Shown here piece after piece: positions 9,299 to 17,462 of a stretch of 28,805 nucleotides of DNA; the stretch's first letter is position 1, and each line of letters starts with the position of its first letter. Under the pieces are notes generated by a model that was not told the origin of the DNA, searched no databases, and was given only the letters and a program-made list of their open reading frames with translations. The position numbers and the translations under genes are program-made. This DNA is from Stentor coeruleus (taxonomy: Eukaryota; Ciliophora; Heterotrichea; Heterotrichida; Stentoridae), in contig MPUH01000941.1 in NCBI GenBank assembly GCA_001970955.1, forward strand, positions 1-28,805, in the 5' to 3' direction.

Positions 9299-9978
9299 TA
9301 TTTCAAAAACTGAATTAGAAGCCGAAAATAGCTTCATTAGTATAGTTTTATTCCTCCAGTTTATTAAATAAATTTTAATTTACTAATCATTATTATTCAA
9401 ATACCTTTGAAATATTACTAAAATAAAGGATATATAAATGCTTATGTGGAATTATACAAGAAACCAATTTCAGATTAAAAAAAAGTCATATAAAGAACCA
9501 AACCAGATACTATAAAGTTCATGAAGGTTCAAATAAGTCCAATTTCAATATTCTACCTTCAAAATTCCTAACCTTATAAAAAATAGTTAGTTAGAAAATA
9601 TATCATTCACAGTCGTGAACTCTGTATTAATCAATTTTCAGTTGTTTTCTCTTGTTGTCAATGTTTTCTACGAAGTTTTTTATGATGCTATCTACTTTTC
9701 TTTTGGTTTTATTACTCTTTTCTCTTATACATTTTTCAAACTTTTTGCCATTTAGTACTATTTCTACTAATGTAAGCTTGTAATATATATCTAGTATTTT
9801 TTCTTTTAAATTTTCTCTTAAAATTATTCTTGCATCATTATATAATGGGTATTCTTCTCCTAATCTTATAAAAAATACCTAATCTTTAGTTAATATAAAA
9901 TACTATAATTTATATAAACAAATCTTCAATCATCAACTATTATATAAAAAATATCGTAATTCTAACTTTATAATATAA
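9299..9978. other. Intergenic stretch with a possible minus-strand gene remnant
   Basis: No complete gene. The notable part is the minus-strand open stretch at 9627-9878, listed separately. The remainder, 9299-9626, is featureless AT-rich DNA. Confidence 0.45.
9627..9878 (-). pseudogene. Open minus-strand stretch of 83 codons without ATG, possible gene remnant
   Basis: Read on the minus strand, bases 9878 to 9627 are open and end in TAA. The product has a protein-like composition (start VFFIRLGEEYPLYNDAR, later KKFEKCIREKSNKTKRK, end KRKQLKID), with many G-initial codons. There is no methionine. A TAG precedes it at 9879-9881, and no 15-nt intron rescues an upstream ATG. It could be the last exon of a gene, a decayed gene, or chance: in DNA this AT-rich an 80-codon open run is not extraordinary. 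No family recognised. Confidence 0.3.
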
Positions 9979-10293
9979 ATGGCTCACCAGCCTGACTGGA
10001 GTATCCAAACCCGGGTAAGACAAGACATTAAATATACTGACGCTGAAGCATATGCACGGAAAATGCAAGACATAGCTAAAACCTCAACTTGGCACGAACG
10101 ACAACAGAAATTTGAAGTTGCTCGCGATAACATCAGAGCTGAAGAAAGGGGTAATTTTGAACTCCAATTAGCAAATCGTGAGCTAAAAGAGCGGCGAAGA
10201 TGTAGACTTAGAGAACTCTTACAAAGTGAAGCATTTCAATATGAACAGGAATTAGCTAAAAGAGGTTTGGCGATATATAGAGATAAGTTATAA
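9979..10293 (+). CDS. CFAP141: CFAP141-like ciliary microtubule inner protein, 104 aa
   Basis: A small, highly charged, all-helical protein. The second half (ANRELKERRRCRLRELLQ, then FQYEQELAKRGLAIYRDKL) matches the CFAP141 (C1orf189) pattern by eye: a run of Arg/Leu, then E-x-x-Q-Y-x-Q-E-L-x-x-x-G-x-A-x-Y at the C-terminus. The total length is also near the family's usual ~100 residues. CFAP141 is a structural protein inside the lumen of ciliary doublet microtubules. GC content is higher than in flanking DNA. Its stop lies 41 bp from the 3' end of the convergent coiled-coil gene. The assignment is from memory of the family, not an alignment. Confidence 0.72.
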   Translation: MAHQPDWSIQTRVRQDIKYTDAEAYARKMQDIAKTSTWHERQQKFEVARDNIRAEERGNFELQLANRELKERRRCRLRELLQSEAFQYEQELAKRGLAIYRDKL

Positions 10294-10334
10294 AATTATC
10301 TTAAATCTTTAAAGTTATTAGATAAATTATTACA

Positions 10335-10937
10335 TCAATGTGTTACTAAAGCTTGTTTTAATGAATCTTGAAGATATTTTATTTCATTATCAAGATTAGC
10401 GATTTCTATTTGAAGGTCTTTATTTTTATCATTTTTAGTATAGTTAGGATATATGTTTAAATTGTGAGGAAATTTCTTATATGTGTCAATGGATTTTGGA
10501 GAGGGTAAAAGGGTTTTAAGGTCATAAATTGTATTGTTTTGATCTTCAAGTTGATTTTCTAGTTCATGGATTATGGATTTTAGATGAGATTTTTCATCCA
10601 TTAGGTTTTGAATTTCTAATTCTTGGTCTTCGATTATTTTGTGTAAACTTTCACTGTTTTTGCAGTTGTTGAGCTTTTCACGAAGTTTGATGTTTTGTGC
10701 CCTTAGTTTTTCTAGAGCGTTTTTGTGTTCTTCAGCAAGGGAATCTTCTTGGGTTTCTAAAGATGGGATAGAGTCTTTTTGGCTTGAAAGAAATAATTCT
10801 AGGGAAGAAACGGTTTTGCTTATTTTTTCGATTCCTTCTGAAAGTTTCAATTTACTATAGGGTGTAAAGGATTCAGGAGTGTAAGTTTTGATATATGCTA
10901 GTTTTTTTTCTATATGAGTTAAATGATTTAGAGCTTT
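10335..10937 (-). pseudogene. Coiled-coil protein, 3' portion of a disrupted gene (no ATG)
   Basis: A minus-strand frame open from 10937 to a TGA at 10335-10337, 200 codons. It encodes a long coiled coil (SLAEEHKNALEKLRAQNIKL; LEIQNLMDEKSHLKSII) and a second short coil near the C-terminus. There is no ATG in its first ~110 codons; only a TTG occurs at 10850. The upstream part of the frame (LTHIEKKLAYIKTYTPES) repeats the end of the minus-strand frame at 11046-11420 almost exactly. The simplest reading is that this is the C-terminal part of the gene that starts at 11420, separated from it by a local duplication/insertion or a misassembly. Probably cytoskeletal or ciliary; family not identified. 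Confidence 0.65.
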
Positions 10938-11125
10938 TTAGCATGCTTGGCTAATAATTTATGTATCTTAAGTAATAATTTAGAGCTTTCTTCAAATCTA
11001 TATGCAATTAAAGACTCTAAATTAGATAAAGATTTTCTGAAAGTTTCAATTTACTTGCTGATCATTTGCTGATTCAGGAGTGTAAGTTTTGATATATGCT
11101 AGTTTGTTTTCTATATGAGTTAAAT
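10838..11125. repeat. Imperfect ~86-bp direct repeat, ~200-bp spacing, within the coiled-coil locus
   Basis: Bases 10838-10925 and 11037-11125 share long identical runs, including the segment coding for THIE-(N/K)-KLAYIKTYTPES on the minus strand. They are separated by a ~14-bp block that differs completely (10857-10869 against 11056-11070). The copies also differ by a G/T change and a one-base indel near their right ends. Between them, 10926-11036 is unique but has an open minus-strand frame (ETFRKSLSNLESLIAY, then KIHKLLAKHAKKL) shifted relative to both neighbours. Confidence 0.75.
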
Positions 11126-11420
11126 GCATTTTTAACTCTTGATTTTCTTGCATTAGTGCGTTTCTGCTAGATTTTATATCATTTCTCTCAATAGCCCAAG
11201 CTTTTTTTTCTTTTTCAAATTCTTTTTCTAAATCAAAGTAAAAGCTTTTATAACTTTTAAGTTTTTTCAGTTGTTCCTTTGTAATAGTGACTGTTTTCCC
11301 CGATTGAGCTTTTTCATCCAGAAATCTTTTAAGCCTAGTTTCATCTAGATTCCTCTCACATGAAAATGTCATATTGCGTTTGTGGCTCTTCGATCCAGCT
11401 CTTTGTTTATTTTTGTTCAT
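11046..11420 (-). CDS. Basic coiled-coil protein, 5' portion of a disrupted gene
   Basis: Starts at an ATG (11420) and runs 124 codons to TGA. Residues 1-30 are basic (MNKNKQRAGSKSHKRN). Residues 45-110 form a coiled coil (KSFYFDLEKEFEKEKKAW; LMQENQELKMHLTHIENK). The last part, KLAYIKTYTPES, recurs in the downstream frame ending at 10335, after which the two diverge (here ANDQQVN-stop). Probably the N-terminal half of one ~290-300-aa protein whose 3' half is the 10335-10937 frame. Alternatively it is a truncated tandem paralog. Its start is 131 bp from the divergent membrane-protein gene. Family not identified. Confidence 0.65.
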   Translation of the reverse strand: MNKNKQRAGSKSHKRNMTFSCERNLDETRLKRFLDEKAQSGKTVTITKEQLKKLKSYKSFYFDLEKEFEKEKKAWAIERNDIKSSRNALMQENQELKMHLTHIENKLAYIKTYTPESANDQQVN

Positions 11421-11551
11421 ATTGAAAATACAAATTATAGCTTTTTTAATGGTATTGAATCATTTACCTTTTAGATTGTTCAACTTTAAATCACCAATTC
11501 ATAAATATTATTTATTGTCACAACAAAAATTTAAAAATTCTAATCAATATA

Positions 11552-11986
11552 ATGGAAGAAAAGATATTACCTCTAGTAGACTATGGGCTTTTAGGCATGA
11601 TTTTAATCTCCAGCATAAATTGCCTTGCTAGAGCTGATTTCAATTTTATATTTGGCCTTGTTACTTACTATTTATGGATCAATTTAAAGAACAAAGAAGA
11701 AGATCGTGCAGATCTAGGGAAAAAAATTATATTCTTAAATTTGGCATTACTAGTTCTTGACTTAATATGTTTAGTAAGCCTTTCTAATGTTTGGGGTGAA
11801 GATACAGACGTTTATGCTAGTATTCACAACTTTGTCTTATTTATGTCCTGGCTTAATTTTTTTATCAGAGTAATATTTAGGTAGATTGGAGTTGTAGTTG
11901 CTATGCTTTATGTTTTCAAGGATGTTGTGAAGAATTTAGGTCTTGCTAATGGAAAAGCTTCTCCATATGATATGGGACCAAGATAG
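11552..11986 (+). CDS. Small four-helix membrane protein, AGTRAP-like, one 15-nt intron
   Basis: Splicing out 11870-11884 gives 139 aa. There are about four membrane helices: residues 10-28, 31-46, 60-80 and one or two in 90-117. The last runs through the splice junction (LNFFIR joined to IGVVVAMLYVF), and the unspliced frame would stop within that helix. A polar loop (KNKEEDRADLGKK) separates helices 2 and 3, and the C-terminus GLANGKASPYDMGPR is soluble. Size, spacing and the LLVLDLI helix recall angiotensin-receptor-associated proteins (AGTRAP), but this is by eye and weak. The gene and intron are well supported; the family is not. Confidence 0.8.
11870..11884 (+). other. 15-nt intron (membrane-protein gene)
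   Basis: GTAATATTTAGGTAG, phase 0, after codon 106. Splicing extends the last membrane helix and the protein by 33 residues. It has two possible 3' AGs (nt 11 and nt 15); the 15-nt choice keeps the frame. Confidence 0.87.
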
Positions 11987-12048
11987 TAAATAAAGCTAAT
12001 TCACGCTTTATTAGATAGGTTTGATTTGCTATATATTTTATATAATAA

Positions 12049-13470
12049 ATGTCAAGTATTTCAGAACTTGTAGAATTGTTGAAGGAAGGATCTATTAGTA
12101 AGGAACAAATGCTTGAAAGAATATATGCATCTTCTTTTCAAACAAAGTCAGAAATTACCAGAGCTACTGAAACTTTAGACCTGCCTAAGACCAAATTTGA
12201 AAAAAATACATTCGAAAGCGGAACTGAACTAGAATTTAATGCAAACGAATTCGAAAATTTCTCTGTTCGGCCCGCTCCTTTTTTTGAGCCTTCTTTTTCA
12301 GCTTTTACCTCAGATGGTTTTGTAGATCGTCAAGTCCAGTGGGATTTGAAAAAGAACATAAATCAAGAAATCCTCCGTGACAAAAAACTAAAAATCGAGA
12401 TAAAAGAATGTACTTTTCACCCTCAAACAAACAAGCCAGGGGCTAAATTTACCCAGGAAACCCTTGAACGCTTAGCGAAAGCTAAAGAAAACGCAAGGCT
12501 ACAAAAAATAAAAGAAGAACAAGAAAGGAAAAAGCTGGAAGAAGAAATGAAGCACTGCACTTTCCAACCGGAAATCAATAAAAACTCTTGTATTTCTGGG
12601 TCTAAATATCTAACAAGTACCCCAAAACGTAAAACTAGTTACGAAGAGTCTTCTTTTGTCCCTAAAATCAAAGGGCCATCAAAAAACATGCTCTCTGCAA
12701 ATGAGTATTTAAAACAAGATCCTTTTGAAAGACTATCTAAGCCTCGTGAAGCTTATCAACCAGAGCCAGAAGAATCAGAAATGACTGAAAATTTTGATAA
12801 GCCTATAAGTCCATATCCAGAATACCCTGGATGTTCATTTTCTACGCGGCCATTTTTCGAAAGACAAGCTTTGTATGAGTTAATGAAACATGAAAAAAAA
12901 GAGATTCTTCAACAGCCAGTTTCATCTAAACCACTAATAAATGAAAGGTCGAGAAAAATTGTGACAAAAAATTTTTTTGAAAGAAACGATGAGATGATTC
13001 AAAGAAAATCTACGCCAAAACAAGATCCTGATGCTCCATCGTTTCATCCAAAAATTACAAATTTGGCTAAGATGAGGAGGAATAGAAGTGTGGCAGAAAT
13101 GTCTTATGGAGATTTAAAGAAAAAAAATGAAAAAATTGAGTATTTGAAGGAGATGCAGGAAGAAAAGATTAGAGAAGTTGTTAATCCTAGCACTTTTCAG
13201 AGTAAAAGCTATGCGAGTGTTAAGTCGAAATTACAGATTTTGGATGATCCTTCTACGTATATTGAAAGGATAAAATCACAACAAAGAAAAAAAGAAATTG
13301 ATACACAAATTGCTAAAGAAGATAAAATAAGACAAGAACTTGCTGAATGCACTTATGCACCTATTGTTATTGATGCTCCATCATATGTAAAGCAAATAGC
13401 TAGGAATATGGCAATGATTAAAGCAGAGTTTGCTTCAAGTGAAAAACCTAAGAAACCAGATTGGAGATAA
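12049..13470 (+). CDS. CxFxP-repeat protein, probably cytoskeletal or ciliary, 473 aa
   Basis: Hydrophilic, mostly helical and disordered. It carries repeated short motifs of the form C/S-[TS]-F-x-P-x-[IT]: CTFHPQTN (121-128), CTFQPEIN (170-177), SSFVPKI (201-207), PSFHPKI (330-336), with looser versions at STFQSKSY (381-388) and CTYAPIV (434-440). A repeated RPFFERQ/NFFERND element appears at about 267 and 308. Charged coiled-coil stretches (LQKIKEEQERKKLEEEMK) link them. The C-terminus APSYVKQIARNMAMIKAE ending in DWR is conserved-looking. Proteins with this motif architecture are frequent in ciliates and other flagellated protists and are associated with basal bodies and cilia, but I cannot name the family. 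Single exon. Its 3' end is 82 bp from the convergent kinase gene. Confidence 0.82.
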   Translation: MSSISELVELLKEGSISKEQMLERIYASSFQTKSEITRATETLDLPKTKFEKNTFESGTELEFNANEFENFSVRPAPFFEPSFSAFTSDGFVDRQVQWDLKKNINQEILRDKKLKIEIKECTFHPQTNKPGAKFTQETLERLAKAKENARLQKIKEEQERKKLEEEMKHCTFQPEINKNSCISGSKYLTSTPKRKTSYEESSFVPKIKGPSKNMLSANEYLKQDPFERLSKPREAYQPEPEESEMTENFDKPISPYPEYPGCSFSTRPFFERQALYELMKHEKKEILQQPVSSKPLINERSRKIVTKNFFERNDEMIQRKSTPKQDPDAPSFHPKITNLAKMRRNRSVAEMSYGDLKKKNEKIEYLKEMQEEKIREVVNPSTFQSKSYASVKSKLQILDDPSTYIERIKSQQRKKEIDTQIAKEDKIRQELAECTYAPIVIDAPSYVKQIARNMAMIKAEFASSEKPKKPDWR

Positions 13471-13552
13471 AAGAGTAATGCTAAGTAAATATATTAGTAT
13501 ACACAAATAGCATTAGAATGCAAAAACACTATTAAATAGTTTATATATATTA

Positions 13553-14689
13553 TCAATAAAAAGATTTGAAAAAGTATTTTTTTGTACTTGGAGACCTCCA
13601 TGGAGCAGGTTTTTTTGGGGCTTTTTCTTTTTCATCATATGAAAGGGATTTTTTCGAATAAAACTTTTTCTTTCCTTCCAGCTTCTTTGGCACTGGAAGT
13701 ATTTTCCTCCGCAATGGTGGAAAAACAACTGATTTTTTGCTTGCATTTCTTGTAGATCGAAGCCCTGGTAAAAGTTTTATTGTTCCAAATTCAGGCTTGT
13801 TGAAGTAAGGATGACTAAGAGCCTGTTGAGCAGAGTATCGTTCATGCTCATTATACTTAAGAAGTTTTCCAATAAGGTCTTTTGCTAAAGGTGATGCATG
13901 AGCAATGAGTTTTTCAAACCCTGTACCTTGTTTAGTAGGGAAGTTAATTTCCATATGTGTAGCTTTGCCCTGAAACTCTTTTTGTAAAGCTTCTGGAGGG
14001 GTTCCAAGTATTGCATGTATTTTTTGTATCTGATCAAGTTCGTTTTTCCCAGGGAACAAAGGAAAAAGTGCTAATATTTCGAAAAAAACACAGCCGACAC
14101 CCCATGTGTCCATTTTAAAAGTATAATACCCATCTGTAAGTAAACATTCTGGAGACCTATACCATCGAGTTGAGATATACTCTGTATAAGGTTGTTTTGA
14201 ATACATACCTTTACATGATCCAAAATCTGCTATTTTTAAAGTCTCTTCGTTTATAAGAATATTTTCAGGTTTGATATCTCTATGAAAAATCCCATTTCTA
14301 TGCATATGATCAAGGCCTATTAATAAAGATTTTATATAATCTTTAACCTCAGATTCATGTGGTGGGACTCTTCTTCCTCTAGTCCATTCGTATAGGTTTT
14401 TATCCATCAACTCAAAAACTAAAGCTAACCTTCCAGAAGGTTCATCACTGAATATCTCTTACAAAAGAACTTCTAATAGTTTGATGATATTATCATGTGG
14501 TGATAGTCTTCGTAATGCTTGGATTTCTCTAAGATTGTTGACTTGCTCAAGACTAGAAAATGTTGCTTTCATACACTTGATTGCCACAAAATTTCCTGTG
14601 TTTATGCTTTGGGCTTTTAGCACTTCGCTGAAGGTCCCTTCACCTTTCTTCGATATTAAATGGTACTCTAGTTACGACTTACTATGCAT
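13553..14689 (-). CDS. MOK: MOK-type RCK-family protein kinase, 368 aa, two 15-nt introns
   Basis: Ser/Thr kinase of the MAK/ICK/MOK group, which acts at cilia to control their length and trafficking. Three exons join in frame. Features: glycine loop KGEGTFSEVL (10-19), lysine K33 in VAIK, helix-C E50 in NNLREIQALRR, catalytic HRDIKPEN (126-133), DFGSC (145-149), TEY activation motif (159-161) and STRWYRSPE. The FGSC and TEYISTRWYR-PECLLTDG-YT-KMD signatures separate MOK from MAK/ICK. Splicing at 14448-14462 creates EVLFDEPSGRLAL, aligning with MOK family members without a gap. The C-terminal tail (about 305-368) is short and basic. Stop is TGA at 13553-13555. The assignment is strong; the ciliary role is from the family. 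Confidence 0.93.
14448..14462 (-). other. 15-nt intron 2 of the MOK-type kinase
   Basis: On the minus strand GTAAGAGATATTCAG. Removal turns a frame containing TAA into EVLFDEPSG. An alternative 15-nt GT-AG window six bases upstream exists but would delete residues conserved in MOK, so this one is preferred. Confidence 0.88.
14668..14682 (-). other. 15-nt intron 1 of the MOK-type kinase
   Basis: On the minus strand GTAAGTCGTAACTAG, after only seven coding bases (ATGCATA), phase 1. Splicing gives MHKYHLISKKGEGTF, a normal kinase N-terminus; unspliced, the frame hits TAA at codon 6. Confidence 0.9.
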
Positions 14690-15122
14690 GTAAGTTAGAA
14701 AATTATTTACATATTTAATCAAGAAATGATGAAAGTTGGATGTGAAAGTAATAAAGAAATGAGATGATGGTAGGAAATATTAATTTACGAGGTTTGAAAT
14801 TCATGATATTATTGGAATGCAAAATTAGTTTGATTAATTGGGATTTTTTGATATAGTGGGATTTTTTAATTTTTGATAAGTAATGAAATTATTGTTTTAT
14901 AAGATTCAGTTTATGGAAATAAAATGATTTTGAAAATAAGAAAATCTGTTTAGGATATAGGTTATGATAATTTGTTATTTAATTTTAAATGGTTAGAATT
15001 TTTGATCACCCAACTTTTTAGATTGCTGATTAAAAATATAGTTTAGGTGAAGGCATAAGAGATAAAATTTTGCAGGAAATTATGAAATGCTAGGATAAAA
15101 ATCAAGTAGAATAAAAATAATA
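14690..15122. other. 433-bp divergent intergenic region, G-rich plus strand
   Basis: It lies between the start of the minus-strand kinase and the start of the plus-strand adenylyltransferase gene and must contain both promoters. The plus strand has clearly more G than C across most of it. No discrete element or frame recognised. Confidence 0.5.
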
Positions 15123-15941
15123 ATGGTGTATCGGTGTTGTATACTACTGACTAATATTTCAAAAATCGAGATTGAAAGAGTTGTTGGGTTATTAAGATTC
15201 TTACAAGAAATAGTAGTTGATCGAATTGTATGCGAAATTCAATGTGAAGAAAAAGAAAATGTTATTAGGATTACAAGATATATTTATGAACAGTGTTATA
15301 GAGAACTTAAAACTCCTCTATATATACTTATGCCCCAATATACTGAAAATTATTATCAACCAGAAGAAGGTGAACTAGTTTTCAGAAATGAAGCACTAAG
15401 GAATGACAGTTTTTATACACAAACAATAGAAAAAATACCCCTTATTCCTTTCCCAGAGTATAATAAAACTGATGAATACATGGAAAATTATAAAAAATAT
15501 AGATCTGGGTATATTGATGGAACATATGATCATTTGCATTCAGGCCATTTATTACTTCTTAGTGTTGCTTCATTATTTTCCTCGCATTTAACAATTGGTA
15601 TTTGTTCTGATTCCATTATAAAACATAAAAAGCATTCAGACTTTTTGCAAACATATCCTCAAAGGTTGTCTAAAATACAAACTTTTTTTAATATTTTTAA
15701 CCCTAAAGCACATATAAGTTATTTTGAGCTTTTTGACTCTATAATTCCTGCATCTGAAGGAGATTATGATGTTGTTATTTCTAGCAGTGAACCAGGACAT
15801 CCAATTTTTGAAATAAATTCAAGAAGAGCTCAAAGGTCGATGAATATTTTAGAAAATTTAATAGTGCAAGTTTTGTCTATTAGTGAAAATAAAATAAGCA
15901 GTAGTTTTACTAGAGAAAATTTAGTTAGGAAAATACTTTAA
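15123..15941 (+). CDS. Phosphopantetheine adenylyltransferase (CoA synthesis), 272 aa
   Basis: Predicted to transfer AMP from ATP to 4'-phosphopantetheine, giving dephospho-CoA, the fourth step of CoA synthesis. The nucleotidyltransferase core starts at about residue 127: GYIDGTYDHLHSGHLLLL contains the H-x-G-H signature (H139, H142) and GICSDSIIKHKK follows. Next come the substrate-pocket segment YPQRLSKI and VVISSSEPG. The ISSSFTR motif (258-264) close to the C-terminus is the second signature. Residues 1-120 form a poorly conserved N-terminal region, as in fungal Cab4 and the N-terminal part of animal CoA synthase. There is no dephospho-CoA kinase domain, so the enzyme is monofunctional. 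Single exon. Confidence 0.87.
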   Translation: MVYRCCILLTNISKIEIERVVGLLRFLQEIVVDRIVCEIQCEEKENVIRITRYIYEQCYRELKTPLYILMPQYTENYYQPEEGELVFRNEALRNDSFYTQTIEKIPLIPFPEYNKTDEYMENYKKYRSGYIDGTYDHLHSGHLLLLSVASLFSSHLTIGICSDSIIKHKKHSDFLQTYPQRLSKIQTFFNIFNPKAHISYFELFDSIIPASEGDYDVVISSSEPGHPIFEINSRRAQRSMNILENLIVQVLSISENKISSSFTRENLVRKIL

Positions 15942-16343
15942 GATGAAAAAATAAATAGAGATCTTTAATGCTTTATTCACTTTTACTTAATTCTAACTTA
16001 ATAACCCAATAAAGAAATTATTTAAAATTTTTACATGATGAGATGGTGAAATTATATATTTTTGAATTGAATTATCTAATTGATTTTTGTAGTTTAAATG
16101 CAGTCTAGCTATCTTTTAATCCTTGTGTCTTAGGGAGCCTGAAGTAGATTAATCTAAAGCTAAACTGTTAATTGTTCAAAAAAACTAATAATCATCAATA
16201 TGTTATGTTTCAAAGATCAAGCAATAGCCTCAGACAAAACTTTCTCTTGCTATAAATTCACAAAGTCTACAAGGTAATAATACCATATAAATTCTATTAA
16301 GTATAGTTTTATAATGGATAGGACATAAATAATCTTATACCTC
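15942..16343. other. Intergenic, nothing recognised
   Basis: 402 bp between two plus-strand genes. AT-rich, no credible frame on either strand and no repeat noticed. It holds the 3' flank of the adenylyltransferase gene and the promoter of the MGCG gene. Confidence 0.5.
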
Positions 16344-16862
16344 ATGGGTTGTGGGTCTGTCAGCAATAAAAGCCATATACTAGATGAAAAGAAAATCGCT
16401 CTTAAACCATATCCAGATGATATTAATGGGCTTAATGATAAAGTTGCTAACAACTTTAATGCGTTTTTAAAAAATCATGGAGCCAATCCTAAGCCAATCT
16501 ACAAAGAACGTCCTAAGCTAAATTTTGATATAAAAGAAATGAAAACATCTCGTAGACAAAGCTATGTAGTAACCCTTCCACACAGTTCAGAATTACAAAT
16601 AGGTGAAGTGAATGATCGGAATTTAGGGAATGATTTTTTAGCGTCAATATCAGAAAAAAAATCTGCTGAAGACTCAGTGAATAAAATTGAAGAAAGGAGT
16701 TTTTTCATTTCAGTGCCTATGGAAACATCAGATTTTGGAGAGATAAAACCGAGAAAACCTTTTAAGTTTAGTGTAAGTTTCAATGCAGATGAGGATATAA
16801 ATGAATTAAAAGATCTTGAAGGAGAAGCTGAGAATATACTAAGCAGATATATTAGCAAATAG
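16344..16862 (+). CDS. Probable N-myristoylated/palmitoylated protein, 172 aa, family unknown
   Basis: The N-terminus MGCGSVSNKS is a textbook dual-acylation signal: Gly2 for myristoylation, Cys3 for palmitoylation, and small or basic residues after. The protein is therefore probably tethered to a membrane; in ciliates such proteins are often ciliary or cortical. The remainder is hydrophilic and mainly disordered (SRRQSYVV, KPRKPFKFSVSF, ELKDLEGEAENILSRYISK) with several SxR/RxxS sites that could be phosphorylated. No enzyme domain or EF-hand is seen. The start is fixed by the acylation motif. Single exon, TAG stop. Confidence 0.75.
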   Translation: MGCGSVSNKSHILDEKKIALKPYPDDINGLNDKVANNFNAFLKNHGANPKPIYKERPKLNFDIKEMKTSRRQSYVVTLPHSSELQIGEVNDRNLGNDFLASISEKKSAEDSVNKIEERSFFISVPMETSDFGEIKPRKPFKFSVSFNADEDINELKDLEGEAENILSRYISK

Positions 16863-17030
16863 ATAGAAAGCTGTATAATTATTCATTAAAAAAAATTGCA
16901 TAACTTAGATATTTGAAGTAGAATAAAAGTTTAGATTTATATTTTACATGTATTTAAATTTGCTAACTTAAAAAATGATAGTCTGTCACTTAAAAAAACT
17001 TAATAGTAAATAATATTAGGATAAACTAAC

Positions 17031-17462
17031 TTAATAAAATCTAAAAATACTCATGATAGCATTTTCGATATGAATTTCTTTCAGTAGGATTATGCAATCT
17101 TTATCCTTTCCCTGATATTGATATAGCTCTTTCTTTGGTAAATATTTTAGATCTACAGGTTCTGGGGTAACATTCTTAAAAAACTTTTTAGGTATAGGTG
17201 TGTATTCTCTATGATGATTAAACCTTGGATAATCTAATGAGATTTTTCTATATGGATTTTCATAGTTTACTGATGGATGCTCATGATATGCATGTCTTCT
17301 ATATTTAGGTATTTTTCCATGAATTACAGTTCTCCTTTGGTACAACTTAGCTTTCTGGCCTTTCTTACATTTTGAAATTATTTCTTTGGTTCTTTCAGAA
17401 AGAAGCCTGTGAGTTTTTCTATGATTAAATTTCTTAGATGGACAGATTTGTATCGGGAACAT
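17031..17462 (-). CDS. Small, very basic protein, 143 aa, unknown
   Basis: I do not recognise it. It is rich in Lys, Arg, His, Tyr and Pro, with no hydrophobic helix or signal peptide. Features include KTHRLLSERTKEIISKCKKG near the N-terminus, an aromatic/proline/basic middle (YRRHAYHEHPSVNYENPYRK; YPRFNHHREYTPIPKKFFK), and a more ordered C-terminus (CIILLKEIHIENAIMSIFRFY). The composition resembles small microtubule-associated or inner proteins of cilia, but this is only an impression. It is convergent with the MGCG gene (168 bp between stops). ATG to TAA, single exon. Confidence 0.6.
   Translation of the reverse strand: MFPIQICPSKKFNHRKTHRLLSERTKEIISKCKKGQKAKLYQRRTVIHGKIPKYRRHAYHEHPSVNYENPYRKISLDYPRFNHHREYTPIPKKFFKNVTPEPVDLKYLPKKELYQYQGKDKDCIILLKEIHIENAIMSIFRFY

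Noticed and set aside
9500..9560. Possible tRNA T-arm-like GGTTCAAAT at about 9527.
   Set aside because: No matching stems or acceptor, D or anticodon arms around it.
13513..13746. 77-codon minus-strand frame overlapping the 3' end of the kinase gene.
   Set aside because: Alternative frame of the Lys-rich kinase tail; the kinase frame is continuous and homologous.
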